Assembly (NCBI GenBank): GCA_041745535.1 | Contig: JBGTIS010000063.1 | Span: 14,293 to 78,292, forward strand | DNA length: 64,000 nucleotides | Origin: JBGTIS01 sp041745535 | GTDB taxonomy: Bacteria; Bacteroidota; Bacteroidia; Cytophagales; Cyclobacteriaceae | Reading direction: 5' to 3' | Part shown: positions 8,921 to 17,976 of the stretch, one piece after another | How positions within the stretch are numbered: position 1 is the first letter of the stretch | Layout: every line of letters begins with the position of its first letter | Translations under genes and position numbers: made by a program | The notes under the pieces: generated by a model | Seen by the model: the letters and a program-made list of their open reading frames with translations, nothing else | The model's database searches: none | Told to the model about the DNA's origin: nothing

Positions 8921-10651
8921 ATGAACCGGAGAAATTTTATGGAACTGGTAACGGCAGGCAGCGGTGCGGTCGTTTCGTCATCGCTGCTTGGTATTCCCGG
9001 TTTCGTTTATGGCGAAAAAACTACGAATTCCTATGTGCGAAAAGGTAAAAACGAGCTTTCGGCCGATGTGGTAATCGCTGGTGGCGGACTGGGTGGGTGT
9101 GCAGCCACACTGGCAGCTTTACGCAATAATCTGAGCGTTATTTTAACAGAAGAAACCGATTGGATCGGAGGGCAGCTTACCCAGCAGGGCGTTCCGCCCG
9201 ACGAGCATCCCTGGATAGAAACCCACGGAGCCACCCAGTTGTACCGCGATTTCCGGCAAGCGATCCGGCAGTATTATATCCGTAATTATCCGCTGACAGA
9301 AGAGGCCCGGAAGCGTGAAAATTTAAATCCGGGCGATGGTTCTGTGTCCAGGTTGTGCCATGAGCCTCGTGTGGCTTTGGCCGTGCTGCACGATATGCTG
9401 GCTCCTTACCTCAGCGCCAGGAAACTGGTGCTAGTGCTGGAACATACCATCAAAGGGGCTGATGTAACAGGCGACAAAGTTCGTGCGTTGCATGCGGTTA
9501 GCAGCCGAAGTGGCAATGAGGTCGTGCTCAACGCGCCTTATTTTATAGATGCCACCGAACTGGGAGACCTGCTTCCGCTGACGGGCACTGAATATGTAAC
9601 TGGGACAGAATCGCGCAAGGAAACCGGCGAATTACATGCCCCGGAAACCGGCAATTCTGATAACAACCAGGCCTTCACGGTTTGTTTTGCCATGGATTAT
9701 GTGCCGGGCACAACCAACCTGATTGACAAACCCCGGGAATATGATTTTTGGCGAAATTTTGTGCCGAAAATGACGCCCCCCTGGCCCGGTAAGCTATTGT
9801 CGCTCACTTATTCCAAACCCAATACCCTGGAACCGAAAGCGCTGGGTTTCCACCCGGAAGGAATTTCTACTGGCGATTTGCTCAATTTGTGGAATTATCG
9901 CCGTATTGCCAGCAAAAATAATTTCAAACCCGGTACTTATCCCGGGGATATTACCATTGTGAACTGGCCTCAGAACGATTATGTGCTGGGCAATGTGGTA
10001 GATGTAAACGAAAAGGAATTTAAAAAACATTTTGAACGGGGCAAGCAATTGAGTTTGTCGTTGTTTTACTGGTTGCAAACGGAAGTACCTCGTCCGGATG
10101 GCGGGCAAGGCTGGCCGGGATTGCGGTTGCGTGGCGATGTGATGGGCACCGAAGATGGACTGGCCAAGTATCCGTACATCCGGGAGTCGCGCCGTGTCAG
10201 GGCCGCTTTTACGGTGCTGGAAGAACATGTGGGAGCCGCGAACCGTGCCCTGGTTACTGGTAAAAAGTCCGGCAATACAGCTGCTGATTTTTACGATAGT
10301 GTAGGGGTGGGGTATTACCATATTGATTTGCATCCCAGCAGCAGCGGCGATAATTACGTTGATTTCGGATCACTGCCCTTCCAGATTCCACTGGGTGCCC
10401 TGTTGCCGCGACGCATGGAAAATCTGCTGCCTGCCAATAAGAACATCGGCACCACGCACATTACCAATGGTTGCTACCGTTTGCATCCGGTGGAATGGAG
10501 CATTGGTGAATCGGTGGGTTTGCTGGTAACCTATGCCCTCAATAAAAAAGTGGCACCCCATGCTGTACGTGAGCAACCGCAAAGGTTAGAAGAGTTCCAA
10601 CAGCTGGTCCGGTCACAGGGCATAGAAACCCGATGGCCGGCAAAACAGTAA
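8921..10651 (+). CDS. Exported FAD-dependent oxidoreductase (FAD_oxidored family)
   Basis: The 576-residue protein starts MNRRNFMELVTAGSGAVVSS, a twin-arginine-like signal, so it is probably exported folded with its cofactor. The FAD-binding beta-alpha-beta motif VVIAGGGLGGCAATLAALRN lies near residues 50-69, followed by TDWIGGQLTQQG, typical of the FAD_oxidored family. The C-terminal region NKNIGTTHITNGCYRLHPVEW is also family-like and probably closes the flavin site. Its substrate is unknown; relatives often accompany glycan or sugar-acid loci. The upstream gene is a relic, so this may be the only surviving member of an older operon. Confidence 0.85.
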   Translation: MNRRNFMELVTAGSGAVVSSSLLGIPGFVYGEKTTNSYVRKGKNELSADVVIAGGGLGGCAATLAALRNNLSVILTEETDWIGGQLTQQGVPPDEHPWIETHGATQLYRDFRQAIRQYYIRNYPLTEEARKRENLNPGDGSVSRLCHEPRVALAVLHDMLAPYLSARKLVLVLEHTIKGADVTGDKVRALHAVSSRSGNEVVLNAPYFIDATELGDLLPLTGTEYVTGTESRKETGELHAPETGNSDNNQAFTVCFAMDYVPGTTNLIDKPREYDFWRNFVPKMTPPWPGKLLSLTYSKPNTLEPKALGFHPEGISTGDLLNLWNYRRIASKNNFKPGTYPGDITIVNWPQNDYVLGNVVDVNEKEFKKHFERGKQLSLSLFYWLQTEVPRPDGGQGWPGLRLRGDVMGTEDGLAKYPYIRESRRVRAAFTVLEEHVGAANRALVTGKKSGNTAADFYDSVGVGYYHIDLHPSSSGDNYVDFGSLPFQIPLGALLPRRMENLLPANKNIGTTHITNGCYRLHPVEWSIGESVGLLVTYALNKKVAPHAVREQPQRLEEFQQLVRSQGIETRWPAKQ

Positions 10652-10797
10652 CTTTTGCGTTCGGCTGGGGTGGCCGCCTGCTTTAGTAAATGAAGGTGTT
10701 CATGTTAAGCCAGTTGTATTATCCATACCAGCAGACAGGCACCGATTACCCCGGCCTTAAACCGGTTAGTGAAGGTAATTCCCTAAATTGATTTTCG

Positions 10798-10834
10798 TTT
10801 GGTATATCCTTGCATAGAAAAATTGTTATATTTG
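10798..10834 (+). promoter_or_regulatory. Possible Bacteroidota-type promoter of the metal-efflux operon
   Basis: TATATTTG at 10827-10834 fits the -7 consensus TAnnTTTG of Bacteroidota sigma-A promoters. A TTTG lies at 10798-10801, somewhat far for a -33 element. The -7 box is only 7 bp before the ATG of the His-rich gene, implying a leaderless or very short leader transcript if real. Confidence 0.3.
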
Positions 10835-10841
10835 CCTGCCA

Positions 10842-11237
10842 ATGCATGCTGCTGCCTCCATATTGTTCGCTTTTTTGTTCCTGTCGCAGGCCATGGTGCC
10901 CAATATGAATTTGTTTTGTGAGCTGGAAAAGCTGCCTAACCTCTTCGAGCATTTCGAGGAACATGAGCAACAGGATGGCATTTCTTTGTTAGATTTTTTA
11001 GACTTTCATTATGGAAGCGGGCAGCAATCACCCGCTCATCACCACAACGATGAGCACGACGACCAGCTTCCTTTTCATGGAAACCATCAGTGTTGTCACA
11101 CCTTTGTGGTTTTTACTGCTGAACAGCAATTATTATTGACTGCCCTGAAACTTTCCACTAAAATCAAGTTCGGGCAATATAGCTTTTCTACCGCTTCCGA
11201 ATACCTGGAAACTTTCTTCCAGCCGCCTAAGGCATAA
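10842..11237 (+). CDS. Small exported His-rich protein, probable metal binder
   Basis: The 131-residue protein has a hydrophobic N-terminus (MHAAASILFAFLFLSQAM) that looks like a signal peptide, then an acidic stretch and a His/Asp cluster around residues 63-86 with AHHHNDEHDD and HGNHQCCHTF. The cluster could bind Zn, Co, Cd or Cu. No named domain is recognised. It precedes a CzcA-TolC fusion and its adaptor on the same strand, so a periplasmic metal buffer or sensor for that pump is a reasonable inference. Such short His-rich proteins are common at the head of Bacteroidota metal-efflux operons. Confidence 0.65.
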   Translation: MHAAASILFAFLFLSQAMVPNMNLFCELEKLPNLFEHFEEHEQQDGISLLDFLDFHYGSGQQSPAHHHNDEHDDQLPFHGNHQCCHTFVVFTAEQQLLLTALKLSTKIKFGQYSFSTASEYLETFFQPPKA

Positions 11238-11406
11238 ATTGCCGGACATACAATGGATTTGACTATCAATCTTTCTCCTTTCGCCTAAGGATAAGGAATA
11301 AAGTGTTGTGTCAGTTATGCACCTGCTTGTATCCGGCAATGGCTTTCATCAGCACATTTTTGTGTCTGTCCAATTCAATAAATCAAAGAATTTAACACTA
11401 TTTTTC

Positions 11407-14400
11407 ATGCTGGATAAAATCATTTATTTTTCAGTCAAAAACAAACTGATCATTGGCCTGCTTACCCTGGGTCTGGTGATCTGGGGTGGCTATTCGCTTA
11501 CCCAGCTTCCTATTGATGCCGTACCTGACATTACCAACAACCAGGTACAGGTGATCACCACTTCCCCTTCGTTGGCCGCTGAGGAAGTAGAACGCCTGAT
11601 TACTTTCCCCATAGAAGTTACCATGGCCACCATTCCTGAGATAGAAGAGATTCGTTCCTTCTCCCGGTTTGGTTTGTCGGTAGTTACCATTGTGTTTAAA
11701 GAACAGGTGGATGTGTACTGGGCACGGCAGCAGGTGAACGAACGCATGGCCGAAGTAGAAGCCCAGATTCCATCAGGGGTGGGCAAGCCCGGAATGGCAC
11801 CCATTACCACGGGTTTGGGCGAAATCTACCAATATGTAGTAGAACCCGCCCCAGGCTTCGAAGATCGATATGATGCCCGGGAACTCCGTACTATTCAGGA
11901 TTGGATCGTCCGCAGGCAGTTACTGGGCACACCCGGCGTGGCGGATGTCAGTAGTTTTGGCGGCTACCTGAAACAATATGAAATTGCCATTGACCCTGAC
12001 CGCCTCAAAGCCATGGATGTTTCCATCGCGCAAATATTTCAGGCGCTGGAAGAAAACAACGAAAATACGGGTGGTGCCTACATTGAAAAGGATTTCAATG
12101 CCTATTTCATCCGTAGCGAAGGACTGGTGAACAGTCTGGATGATATCCGCGACATACCGGTCAGGAACAATGCCAATGGCATTCCTGTGCTGATAAAGGA
12201 TGTAGCCAGGGTGCAAATAGGCAGCGCGGTGCGTTACGGTGCTACCACCCGCAACGGAGAAGGTGAAGTGGTAAGTGCCATTGTAATGATGCTAAAAGGC
12301 GAAAACTCTGCCCAGGTAATAGAAAATGTAAAGACCCGTATTGAGGAAATTCGCAAAACTTTGCCCGAGGGGGTCATCATTGAACCTTTTCTGGACCGTA
12401 CCAAACTGGTCAATACCGCCATAGGCACCGTCACCAGAAACCTCTCAGAGGGAGCCTTGATTGTAATATTCGTCCTACTGCTTTTGCTGGGCAATCTCCG
12501 GGCAGGACTGATCGTAGCCTCTGTAATTCCGCTGGCGCTTATTTTCGCTTTTGGCATGATGAACCTGTTTGGGGTTTCCGGTAACCTGATGAGCCTGGGA
12601 GCCATTGACTTTGGATTAATTGTAGATGGTGCCGTAATTATTGTGGAAGCCACCATGCACCACCTGGGGTTATTGAAACTGGGCCGAAAGCTTACCCAAA
12701 CAGAAATGGATGAGGAAGTTTATCAGTCGGCCAGTAAAATCAGGAATTCGGCGGCATTTGGTGAAATTATTATTCTTATTGTGTATCTGCCCATTCTCGC
12801 GCTGGTAGGCACTGAGGGAAAAATGTTTCGTCCCATGGCCGAAACGGTAAGTTTTGCCATCCTGGGAGCATTTATCCTTTCCCTCACCTATGTGCCCATG
12901 GCTTCGGCCTTGTTTCTTAGTAAAAAAACCGATCATAAAATGAATATTTCAGATAAGATCATGGTATTCTTTCACCGTTTGTACGACCCGGTTATCCGCT
13001 GGGCCATGCACAAAAGACCATTGATATTGGGATCTGCATTTGTTTTTTTCGCTATCGCCATATGGATATTCTTTCACATGGGCGGTGAGTTTATACCTAC
13101 CCTGGAAGAAGGCGATTTTGCGGTAGAGACCCGTGTAATAACCGGCAGTTCCCTGCAAAATACCATCAAAGCTACTACTGAGGCTGAAAAAATAATATTG
13201 GCCCAATTTCCGGAAGTAATCCAGATAGTTTCCAAAATTGGTTCCGGCGAAATACCTACCGATCCTATGCCGGTAGAGGGCGCGGACCTGATGATCATTT
13301 TAAAAGATAAAAGCGAATGGGTATCTGCTTCTAACCGGGAGGCACTCGCCAACAAAATGGCCGAAGCCCTGGAAGTGATTCCCGGCGTTGCTTTTGGTTT
13401 TCAGCAACCCATACAGATGCGGTTTAACGAACTGATGACGGGCGTTCGACAGGATGTGGCCATCAAAATTTATGGAGAAGACCTGGATGAGCTTTCCGCC
13501 TATGCCGCACAAATCGGCAAAATTGCTGCCGGTGTGGAAGGAGCGGTTGACCTTTACACTGAAGAGGTAACCGGTGTGCCGCAAATTGTGATCACCTATA
13601 AACGGGATCAACTGGCCAAATTCGGACTGAGCATTCGGGATGTAAACCGAACGGTACAGGCTGCCTTTGCCGGAGCCTCTGCCGGATTGGTATACGAAGG
13701 AGAGAAGCGGTTTGACCTGGTGGTAAGGTTAGGAAAAACCAACCGAGATGATGTAGAAGAAGTGCGAAACCTGTACATCTCCAGAAAAGATGGCCATCAA
13801 ATACCGTTGTATCAGGTAGCTGAGGTTCAAATTAAAGAAGGACCCTACCAAATTCAGCGAGACGATACGCGCCGGAGGATTATTGTGGCTTTTAATGTGC
13901 GAAACCGGGATGTGGAAAGTATTGTCAATGAAATAAAACAGAAAATTGACGAGTCGATGGTTTTTGCCCCCGGTTATTCAGTTACTTACGGGGGACAATT
14001 TGAAAACCTGGTGCAGGCACGGCAGCGTCTGAGCTTTGCTGTGCCCTTGGCATTGCTGCTTATTTTTGTGCTGCTTTATTTTACGTTTGGTTCCATCAAA
14101 CAGGGGCTACTCATTTTTACAGCCATACCGCTTTCGGCCATTGGTGGCATATTCGCGCTGTGGTTGCGCGACATGCCCTTTAGTATTTCGGCAGGGGTTG
14201 GCTTTATCGCCTTGTTCGGGGTAGCCGTGTTGAACGGAATTGTGCTGATTGCCGAGTTTAATCAGCTCAAAAAAGATGGAATTGCAGACGTATTTGAAAG
14301 AATTTACAAAGGTACCAGCGTTCGGCTCCGGCCGGTAATCCTAACAGCTTCGGTAGCTTCTCTGGGTTTTCTGCCCATGGCCCTGTCCTCTTCGTCTGGC

Positions 14401-15783
14401 GCGGAAGTACAAAAGCCACTGGCTACCGTGGTAATTGGCGGATTGGTTACCGCCACCTTTCTGACACTGGTGGTGCTTCCCATTCTTTACTATTATCTCG
14501 AGAAAGGCATGAAAGCAAAACCCGGAGCAGCGCTGATCTTATTCATGTTGGGGTGGTGTATGGGCCCCATGCCGGAAGCGCAGGCACAGCAAAATCCGGT
14601 GGTTTATCCATCGCTGGAGGAGGCAATACAAGTAGGGATAGCCAATAATCCCAGCCTGAAGGCCGCCGACCTGCAAACCCAGCAGGAAAGGGCTTTGCAA
14701 GGAGCGAGCTGGAATTTGCCCAAAACTGATATCGGGTTGGAATACGGGCAAACCAACAGTGTGTACAATAACGACAGCCGTTTTTTTATTAGCCAAAGTT
14801 TTGCTTTTCCTACGGTGTATGCCCAACAGCATAAACTGGTCAACGCGCGCATCGAGAGCAGTGAATGGAGGCATTCAGCCACCCAAAATGAGCTGGTGCA
14901 ACAAATAAAAGCTACCTGGTATAACCTTTGGCTGGAGAAAAGCAAAAAGCAATTGCTTCAGCAGCAGGACAGCATTTTTCAGCGCTTCGTGCGTGCGGCC
15001 GCTTTGCGATACGAAACCGGCGAAAGCAACCTTTTGGAAAAAGCCACTGCTGAATCGCAGGTGGCGGAAATTAAAGCCCTGGTCGCGCAAAATAAGGCTG
15101 ATATACAGATTCTGCAAACACAGTTAAAAACACTGCTTAATGTAGAAGAAGCGGTCGATATTACCGTGGATACGTTGCGAGCCAGGGAAAACAGTATTTT
15201 ACTGGACAGTGCTGGTATCACCAATAACCCTACCCTGGCCTGGTTCAGGCAACAGGTGGCGGTGGCTGAACGGGAGCAGGCAGTGGAGAAATCTAAATTA
15301 ATGCCCAACCTTACAGTGGGTTATTTTAATCAGTCGCTGAACGGACCGGGACAAACCATTGATGGCGATCCGATTATCTACAATTCCGGTGATCGGTTTA
15401 CGGGTTTTCAGGTTGGTTTGGCTATTCCTGTTTTTAATGTGAAACCACAGCGATCAATGATCAAGGCTGCCGAATTGAAGGCGCGGGAAAGCGCTGCCCG
15501 CTGGGAAGCTACCACCCATGAACTGGAAGGGAAGTTTCAGTCGCTCATCCAGCAATACCAAAAATTTCAGATCAGCCTGGAGTATTATGAAAAAAACGCC
15601 TTACCACAAGCCAAATTAATTCTGAGGCAAGCCCAGAAAGGATTTGAGAGCGGTGAAATTGGTTATGTGGAATACATTCAGGGACTTAACAGGGCATTGT
15701 CTGTACAGTTCAATTACCTGGATATTCTCAATCAGTATAACCAGACCATTATTCAAATCGAGTTTATTTCCGGTGTTCAATAA
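11407..15783 (+). CDS. CzcA/CusA heavy-metal RND pump fused to a TolC-like domain
   Basis: Start ATG 11407 gives 1458 residues beginning MLDKIIYFSVKNKLIIG, the usual CzcA N-terminus; a frame start 99 bp upstream is unlikely. Residues 1-1040 form the RND proton antiporter: PIDAVPDITNNQVQV, twelve predicted membrane helices in two sets, and DFGLIVDGAVIIVE in the first helical set. At ~1045-1070 a second signal-like segment (ALILFMLGWCMGP, then AQAQQ) leads into a TolC/OEP-like domain with long helices to the end (PSLEEAIQVGIANNPSL). Such ~1450-residue fusions are known in Bacteroidota. The pump expels divalent or monovalent metal ions across the envelope with the downstream adaptor. Metal specificity cannot be assigned. 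Confidence 0.9.
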   Translation: MLDKIIYFSVKNKLIIGLLTLGLVIWGGYSLTQLPIDAVPDITNNQVQVITTSPSLAAEEVERLITFPIEVTMATIPEIEEIRSFSRFGLSVVTIVFKEQVDVYWARQQVNERMAEVEAQIPSGVGKPGMAPITTGLGEIYQYVVEPAPGFEDRYDARELRTIQDWIVRRQLLGTPGVADVSSFGGYLKQYEIAIDPDRLKAMDVSIAQIFQALEENNENTGGAYIEKDFNAYFIRSEGLVNSLDDIRDIPVRNNANGIPVLIKDVARVQIGSAVRYGATTRNGEGEVVSAIVMMLKGENSAQVIENVKTRIEEIRKTLPEGVIIEPFLDRTKLVNTAIGTVTRNLSEGALIVIFVLLLLLGNLRAGLIVASVIPLALIFAFGMMNLFGVSGNLMSLGAIDFGLIVDGAVIIVEATMHHLGLLKLGRKLTQTEMDEEVYQSASKIRNSAAFGEIIILIVYLPILALVGTEGKMFRPMAETVSFAILGAFILSLTYVPMASALFLSKKTDHKMNISDKIMVFFHRLYDPVIRWAMHKRPLILGSAFVFFAIAIWIFFHMGGEFIPTLEEGDFAVETRVITGSSLQNTIKATTEAEKIILAQFPEVIQIVSKIGSGEIPTDPMPVEGADLMIILKDKSEWVSASNREALANKMAEALEVIPGVAFGFQQPIQMRFNELMTGVRQDVAIKIYGEDLDELSAYAAQIGKIAAGVEGAVDLYTEEVTGVPQIVITYKRDQLAKFGLSIRDVNRTVQAAFAGASAGLVYEGEKRFDLVVRLGKTNRDDVEEVRNLYISRKDGHQIPLYQVAEVQIKEGPYQIQRDDTRRRIIVAFNVRNRDVESIVNEIKQKIDESMVFAPGYSVTYGGQFENLVQARQRLSFAVPLALLLIFVLLYFTFGSIKQGLLIFTAIPLSAIGGIFALWLRDMPFSISAGVGFIALFGVAVLNGIVLIAEFNQLKKDGIADVFERIYKGTSVRLRPVILTASVASLGFLPMALSSSSGAEVQKPLATVVIGGLVTATFLTLVVLPILYYYLEKGMKAKPGAALILFMLGWCMGPMPEAQAQQNPVVYPSLEEAIQVGIANNPSLKAADLQTQQERALQGASWNLPKTDIGLEYGQTNSVYNNDSRFFISQSFAFPTVYAQQHKLVNARIESSEWRHSATQNELVQQIKATWYNLWLEKSKKQLLQQQDSIFQRFVRAAALRYETGESNLLEKATAESQVAEIKALVAQNKADIQILQTQLKTLLNVEEAVDITVDTLRARENSILLDSAGITNNPTLAWFRQQVAVAEREQAVEKSKLMPNLTVGYFNQSLNGPGQTIDGDPIIYNSGDRFTGFQVGLAIPVFNVKPQRSMIKAAELKARESAARWEATTHELEGKFQSLIQQYQKFQISLEYYEKNALPQAKLILRQAQKGFESGEIGYVEYIQGLNRALSVQFNYLDILNQYNQTIIQIEFISGVQ

Positions 15784-15797
15784 GAAAAATAAATAAC

Positions 15798-17000
15798 ATG
15801 AAAAATACATTCATCAAACATATAGCAAATATTTCCCTGGTGATTCTGATTATTTGGGCCATCACTGCCTGTAGTGCTGAAAACGAGCAGGCAGCCGAAA
15901 CAAATCATGTAGCGGACGAAAACAGTGTGGAACTTACCGAGGCCCAGTACGAGCAGGCTGGTATCCAGTCGGGGAGGGCGGAAAAGCGCATCATCAGTTC
16001 CGAACTACAGGTGAACGGACTCATTGATGTACCTCCCCAAAGCAACATTTCTATTAACATACCTTATGGCGGTTTTGTGAAATACACCGAAATGCTGCCA
16101 GGTACCAAAGTGAAAAAAGGGCAGCTATTAGCGGTTATGGAAAATCCGGATTTCATACAATTCCAGCAGGAATACCTGGAAAGTTTGGCCAATCAGGAGT
16201 TTCTTAAAGCGGAGTTTGAACGCCAGGAAGAACTTTATAAAGAAAAAGTAGCTTCCGGAAAAAATTTCCAGCAGGCGAAGAGCATGTATCTGGCCAATGA
16301 GGCCCGCCTTAAAAGCCTGGAAGAACGCTTAAAAATGATTGGATTTAATGTGAAAACAATCCGGCAGGGAAAAATTTCCGCTTCGGTAAATGTATATGCG
16401 CCGGTAACCGGGGCGGTACGCGAAGTGTATACCAATGTGGGCAAATACATTAATCCGAAAGATGTAATTATGGACATTACCAATTCAGAAGATTTGCACG
16501 TAGAACTTACGGTTTATGAAAACGATATTCCCATTGTAAGGGAAGGACAGCGCATCAGATTTACCCTGGCCAATATGCCAGGCGAATGGCGGGAAGCCAA
16601 AGTATTTTTAATAGGCAGTGGGGTAAGGGAAGATCGGTCCGTAACGGTGCACGGGCATTTAAAGCAAATATATGAGGACCTGCTTCCGGGTATGTATGTT
16701 TCCGCGAAAATAGAAACAGATAGCAACCATGTTTGGGCGGCACCGGAAGCATCGGTAGTGCGCTTTAGTGGCAAGCACTATGTTTTTGTCGATACCGGCC
16801 AGCGGGAAGAAGATGGCGAAGCCATGTACGATTTTGAAATGATGGAAGTGATCAAGGGTAAAACGGAAGATGAATATACACAAATTACTCTGGCAGATTC
16901 TTCACAGCACATCGGCTCCTTAAAACTTATCACCAAAGGGGCTTTCACCTTGCTGGCCAAAGCCAAAAACAGCGAAGAAGAAGGTGGCCATGGGCATTAG
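15798..17000 (+). CDS. RND periplasmic adaptor lipoprotein (CusB/CzcB type)
   Basis: The 400-residue protein starts with a lipoprotein signal ending in AITACS (Cys near residue 26). It then has the membrane-fusion-protein layout: barrel-sandwich half GGFVKYTEMLPGTKVKKGQ, a helical hairpin (~residues 115-180, FQQEYLESLANQEFLKAEFE), the second lipoyl half VYAPVTGAVREVYTNVGKYI and a beta-barrel domain. It ends in a His-containing tail (EEGGHGH) that could bind metal. It lies 14 bp after the CzcA-TolC fusion and links the pump to the outer-membrane duct. Confidence 0.9.
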   Translation: MKNTFIKHIANISLVILIIWAITACSAENEQAAETNHVADENSVELTEAQYEQAGIQSGRAEKRIISSELQVNGLIDVPPQSNISINIPYGGFVKYTEMLPGTKVKKGQLLAVMENPDFIQFQQEYLESLANQEFLKAEFERQEELYKEKVASGKNFQQAKSMYLANEARLKSLEERLKMIGFNVKTIRQGKISASVNVYAPVTGAVREVYTNVGKYINPKDVIMDITNSEDLHVELTVYENDIPIVREGQRIRFTLANMPGEWREAKVFLIGSGVREDRSVTVHGHLKQIYEDLLPGMYVSAKIETDSNHVWAAPEASVVRFSGKHYVFVDTGQREEDGEAMYDFEMMEVIKGKTEDEYTQITLADSSQHIGSLKLITKGAFTLLAKAKNSEEEGGHGH

Positions 17001-17044
17001 CCACAGTTACATGTTTTTCTCAACTCAGACCAATAGGTCTGGTA

Positions 17045-17089
17045 ATCCCAATATATTATTGACGTACTAATCAATTAATATATTGGGAT
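17045..17089. terminator. Long hairpin between convergent operons
   Basis: ATCCCAATATATTA (17045-17058) is the exact inverse of TAATATATTGGGAT (17076-17089), a 14-bp perfect stem with a 17-nt loop. It sits between the convergent adaptor gene and the LolA-like gene and could terminate transcription from both sides, although there is no strong T tract directly after it. A smaller hairpin, AGACC-AATA-GGTCT, lies at 17027-17040. Confidence 0.6.
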
Positions 17090-17139
17090 GAATTGCCCAA
17101 AAAGCTAATACCTGTATTTTTTTTAAATAACTCAAACCA

Positions 17140-17871
17140 TCACTTTTTCAAAGAAGCTTTGGAAAAAATATAGTCAGGTATATCCTGATTAAACTTAACT
17201 TCAATCAAGGTAAACTCTGTACCTGCTCCATCTTTCAGCATATCTTTATAAACTACGGTTTTTGGGTACCAGCGGCCGTCAATTTTTTCTACATCTTTCA
17301 TGGTAGTTTTCTTCAGCAGCTGTCCGCTTTTAGCGTAAAGTTCTTCCTTAAGCGGCACAAAGCGTTCCTGGTCAATCCACATTTTGCGACTTTGGTAGGC
17401 TGCATCCTCTACTTTAGCATTCAGTTCCAGTACCCAGGTGTCTCGTCCATCAATCTGTGCTGAACCGGTTACGTTGGCCGTATACATTTCCTGAAGCTTC
17501 CGGTCTTCCATCATGTCTTCGTACGACATGTCAGAACCCATTACCGACTGGCGGAGCATGTGCCCGGAGATCAGGATGGTTCGGTCGGTAGAAGGAGAAT
17601 AAATCCACAACTGGTCTTCCAGTTTAAGCATCTTAGTGCCTGCTTCTCTGGCTGGCGATAAGTATTCGGTCATCGCCTTTTCATCACCTTTTGTCCATCC
17701 TTTCGAAGTAATCGTGCGGTCGTTTCTACGGCCATGCACGATCATCATAGACTCATAAACCTGATTGTCAGAGATCATATTCTGATCTACTTTTTCCAGT
17801 ATCTGGTTCGCGTCGGGAAATTCACCCTGAAACCAAAAAGCGCTTATTAAAACAAACAATATATATTTCAT
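17140..17871 (-). CDS. Outer-membrane lipoprotein-sorting (LolA-like) protein
   Basis: The 243-residue protein has a short signal sequence (MKYILFVLISAFWFQGEFPD) and a LolA-like beta domain. Recognisable parts are TEYLSPAREAGTKMLKLEDQ, LWIYSPSTDRTILISGHML and QSVMGSDMSYEDMMEDRKL, which resemble the family annotated as outer membrane lipoprotein-sorting protein (LolA-like, PF17131 from memory). It is periplasmic and probably binds a lipid or lipoprotein in a half-barrel. It is the last gene of the TetR/ABC unit, 105 bp after the second permease, with an inverted repeat in the gap. A lipid or lipoprotein transfer function with the ABC transporter is inferred. Confidence 0.82.
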   Translation of the reverse strand: MKYILFVLISAFWFQGEFPDANQILEKVDQNMISDNQVYESMMIVHGRRNDRTITSKGWTKGDEKAMTEYLSPAREAGTKMLKLEDQLWIYSPSTDRTILISGHMLRQSVMGSDMSYEDMMEDRKLQEMYTANVTGSAQIDGRDTWVLELNAKVEDAAYQSRKMWIDQERFVPLKEELYAKSGQLLKKTTMKDVEKIDGRWYPKTVVYKDMLKDGAGTEFTLIEVKFNQDIPDYIFSKASLKK

Positions 17872-17892
17872 CTTTTATAAATTTAAAGTGTC

Positions 17893-17948
17893 GAATGTTG
17901 AATAATAACCTTTGAATGAATCCATCCATCAATTATTATTCAACATTC
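17893..17948. repeat. Inverted repeat in the ABC operon, copy 1
   Basis: GAATGTTGAATAATAA (17893-17908) and its perfect complement TTATTATTCAACATTC (17933-17948) flank a 24-nt loop. The core GAATGTTGAAT recurs in two other gaps of the same operon. Another ATTCAACATT follows at about 17961-17970. Confidence 0.85.
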
Positions 17949-17976
17949 AAAAATTCACAATTCAACATTATTTTTG

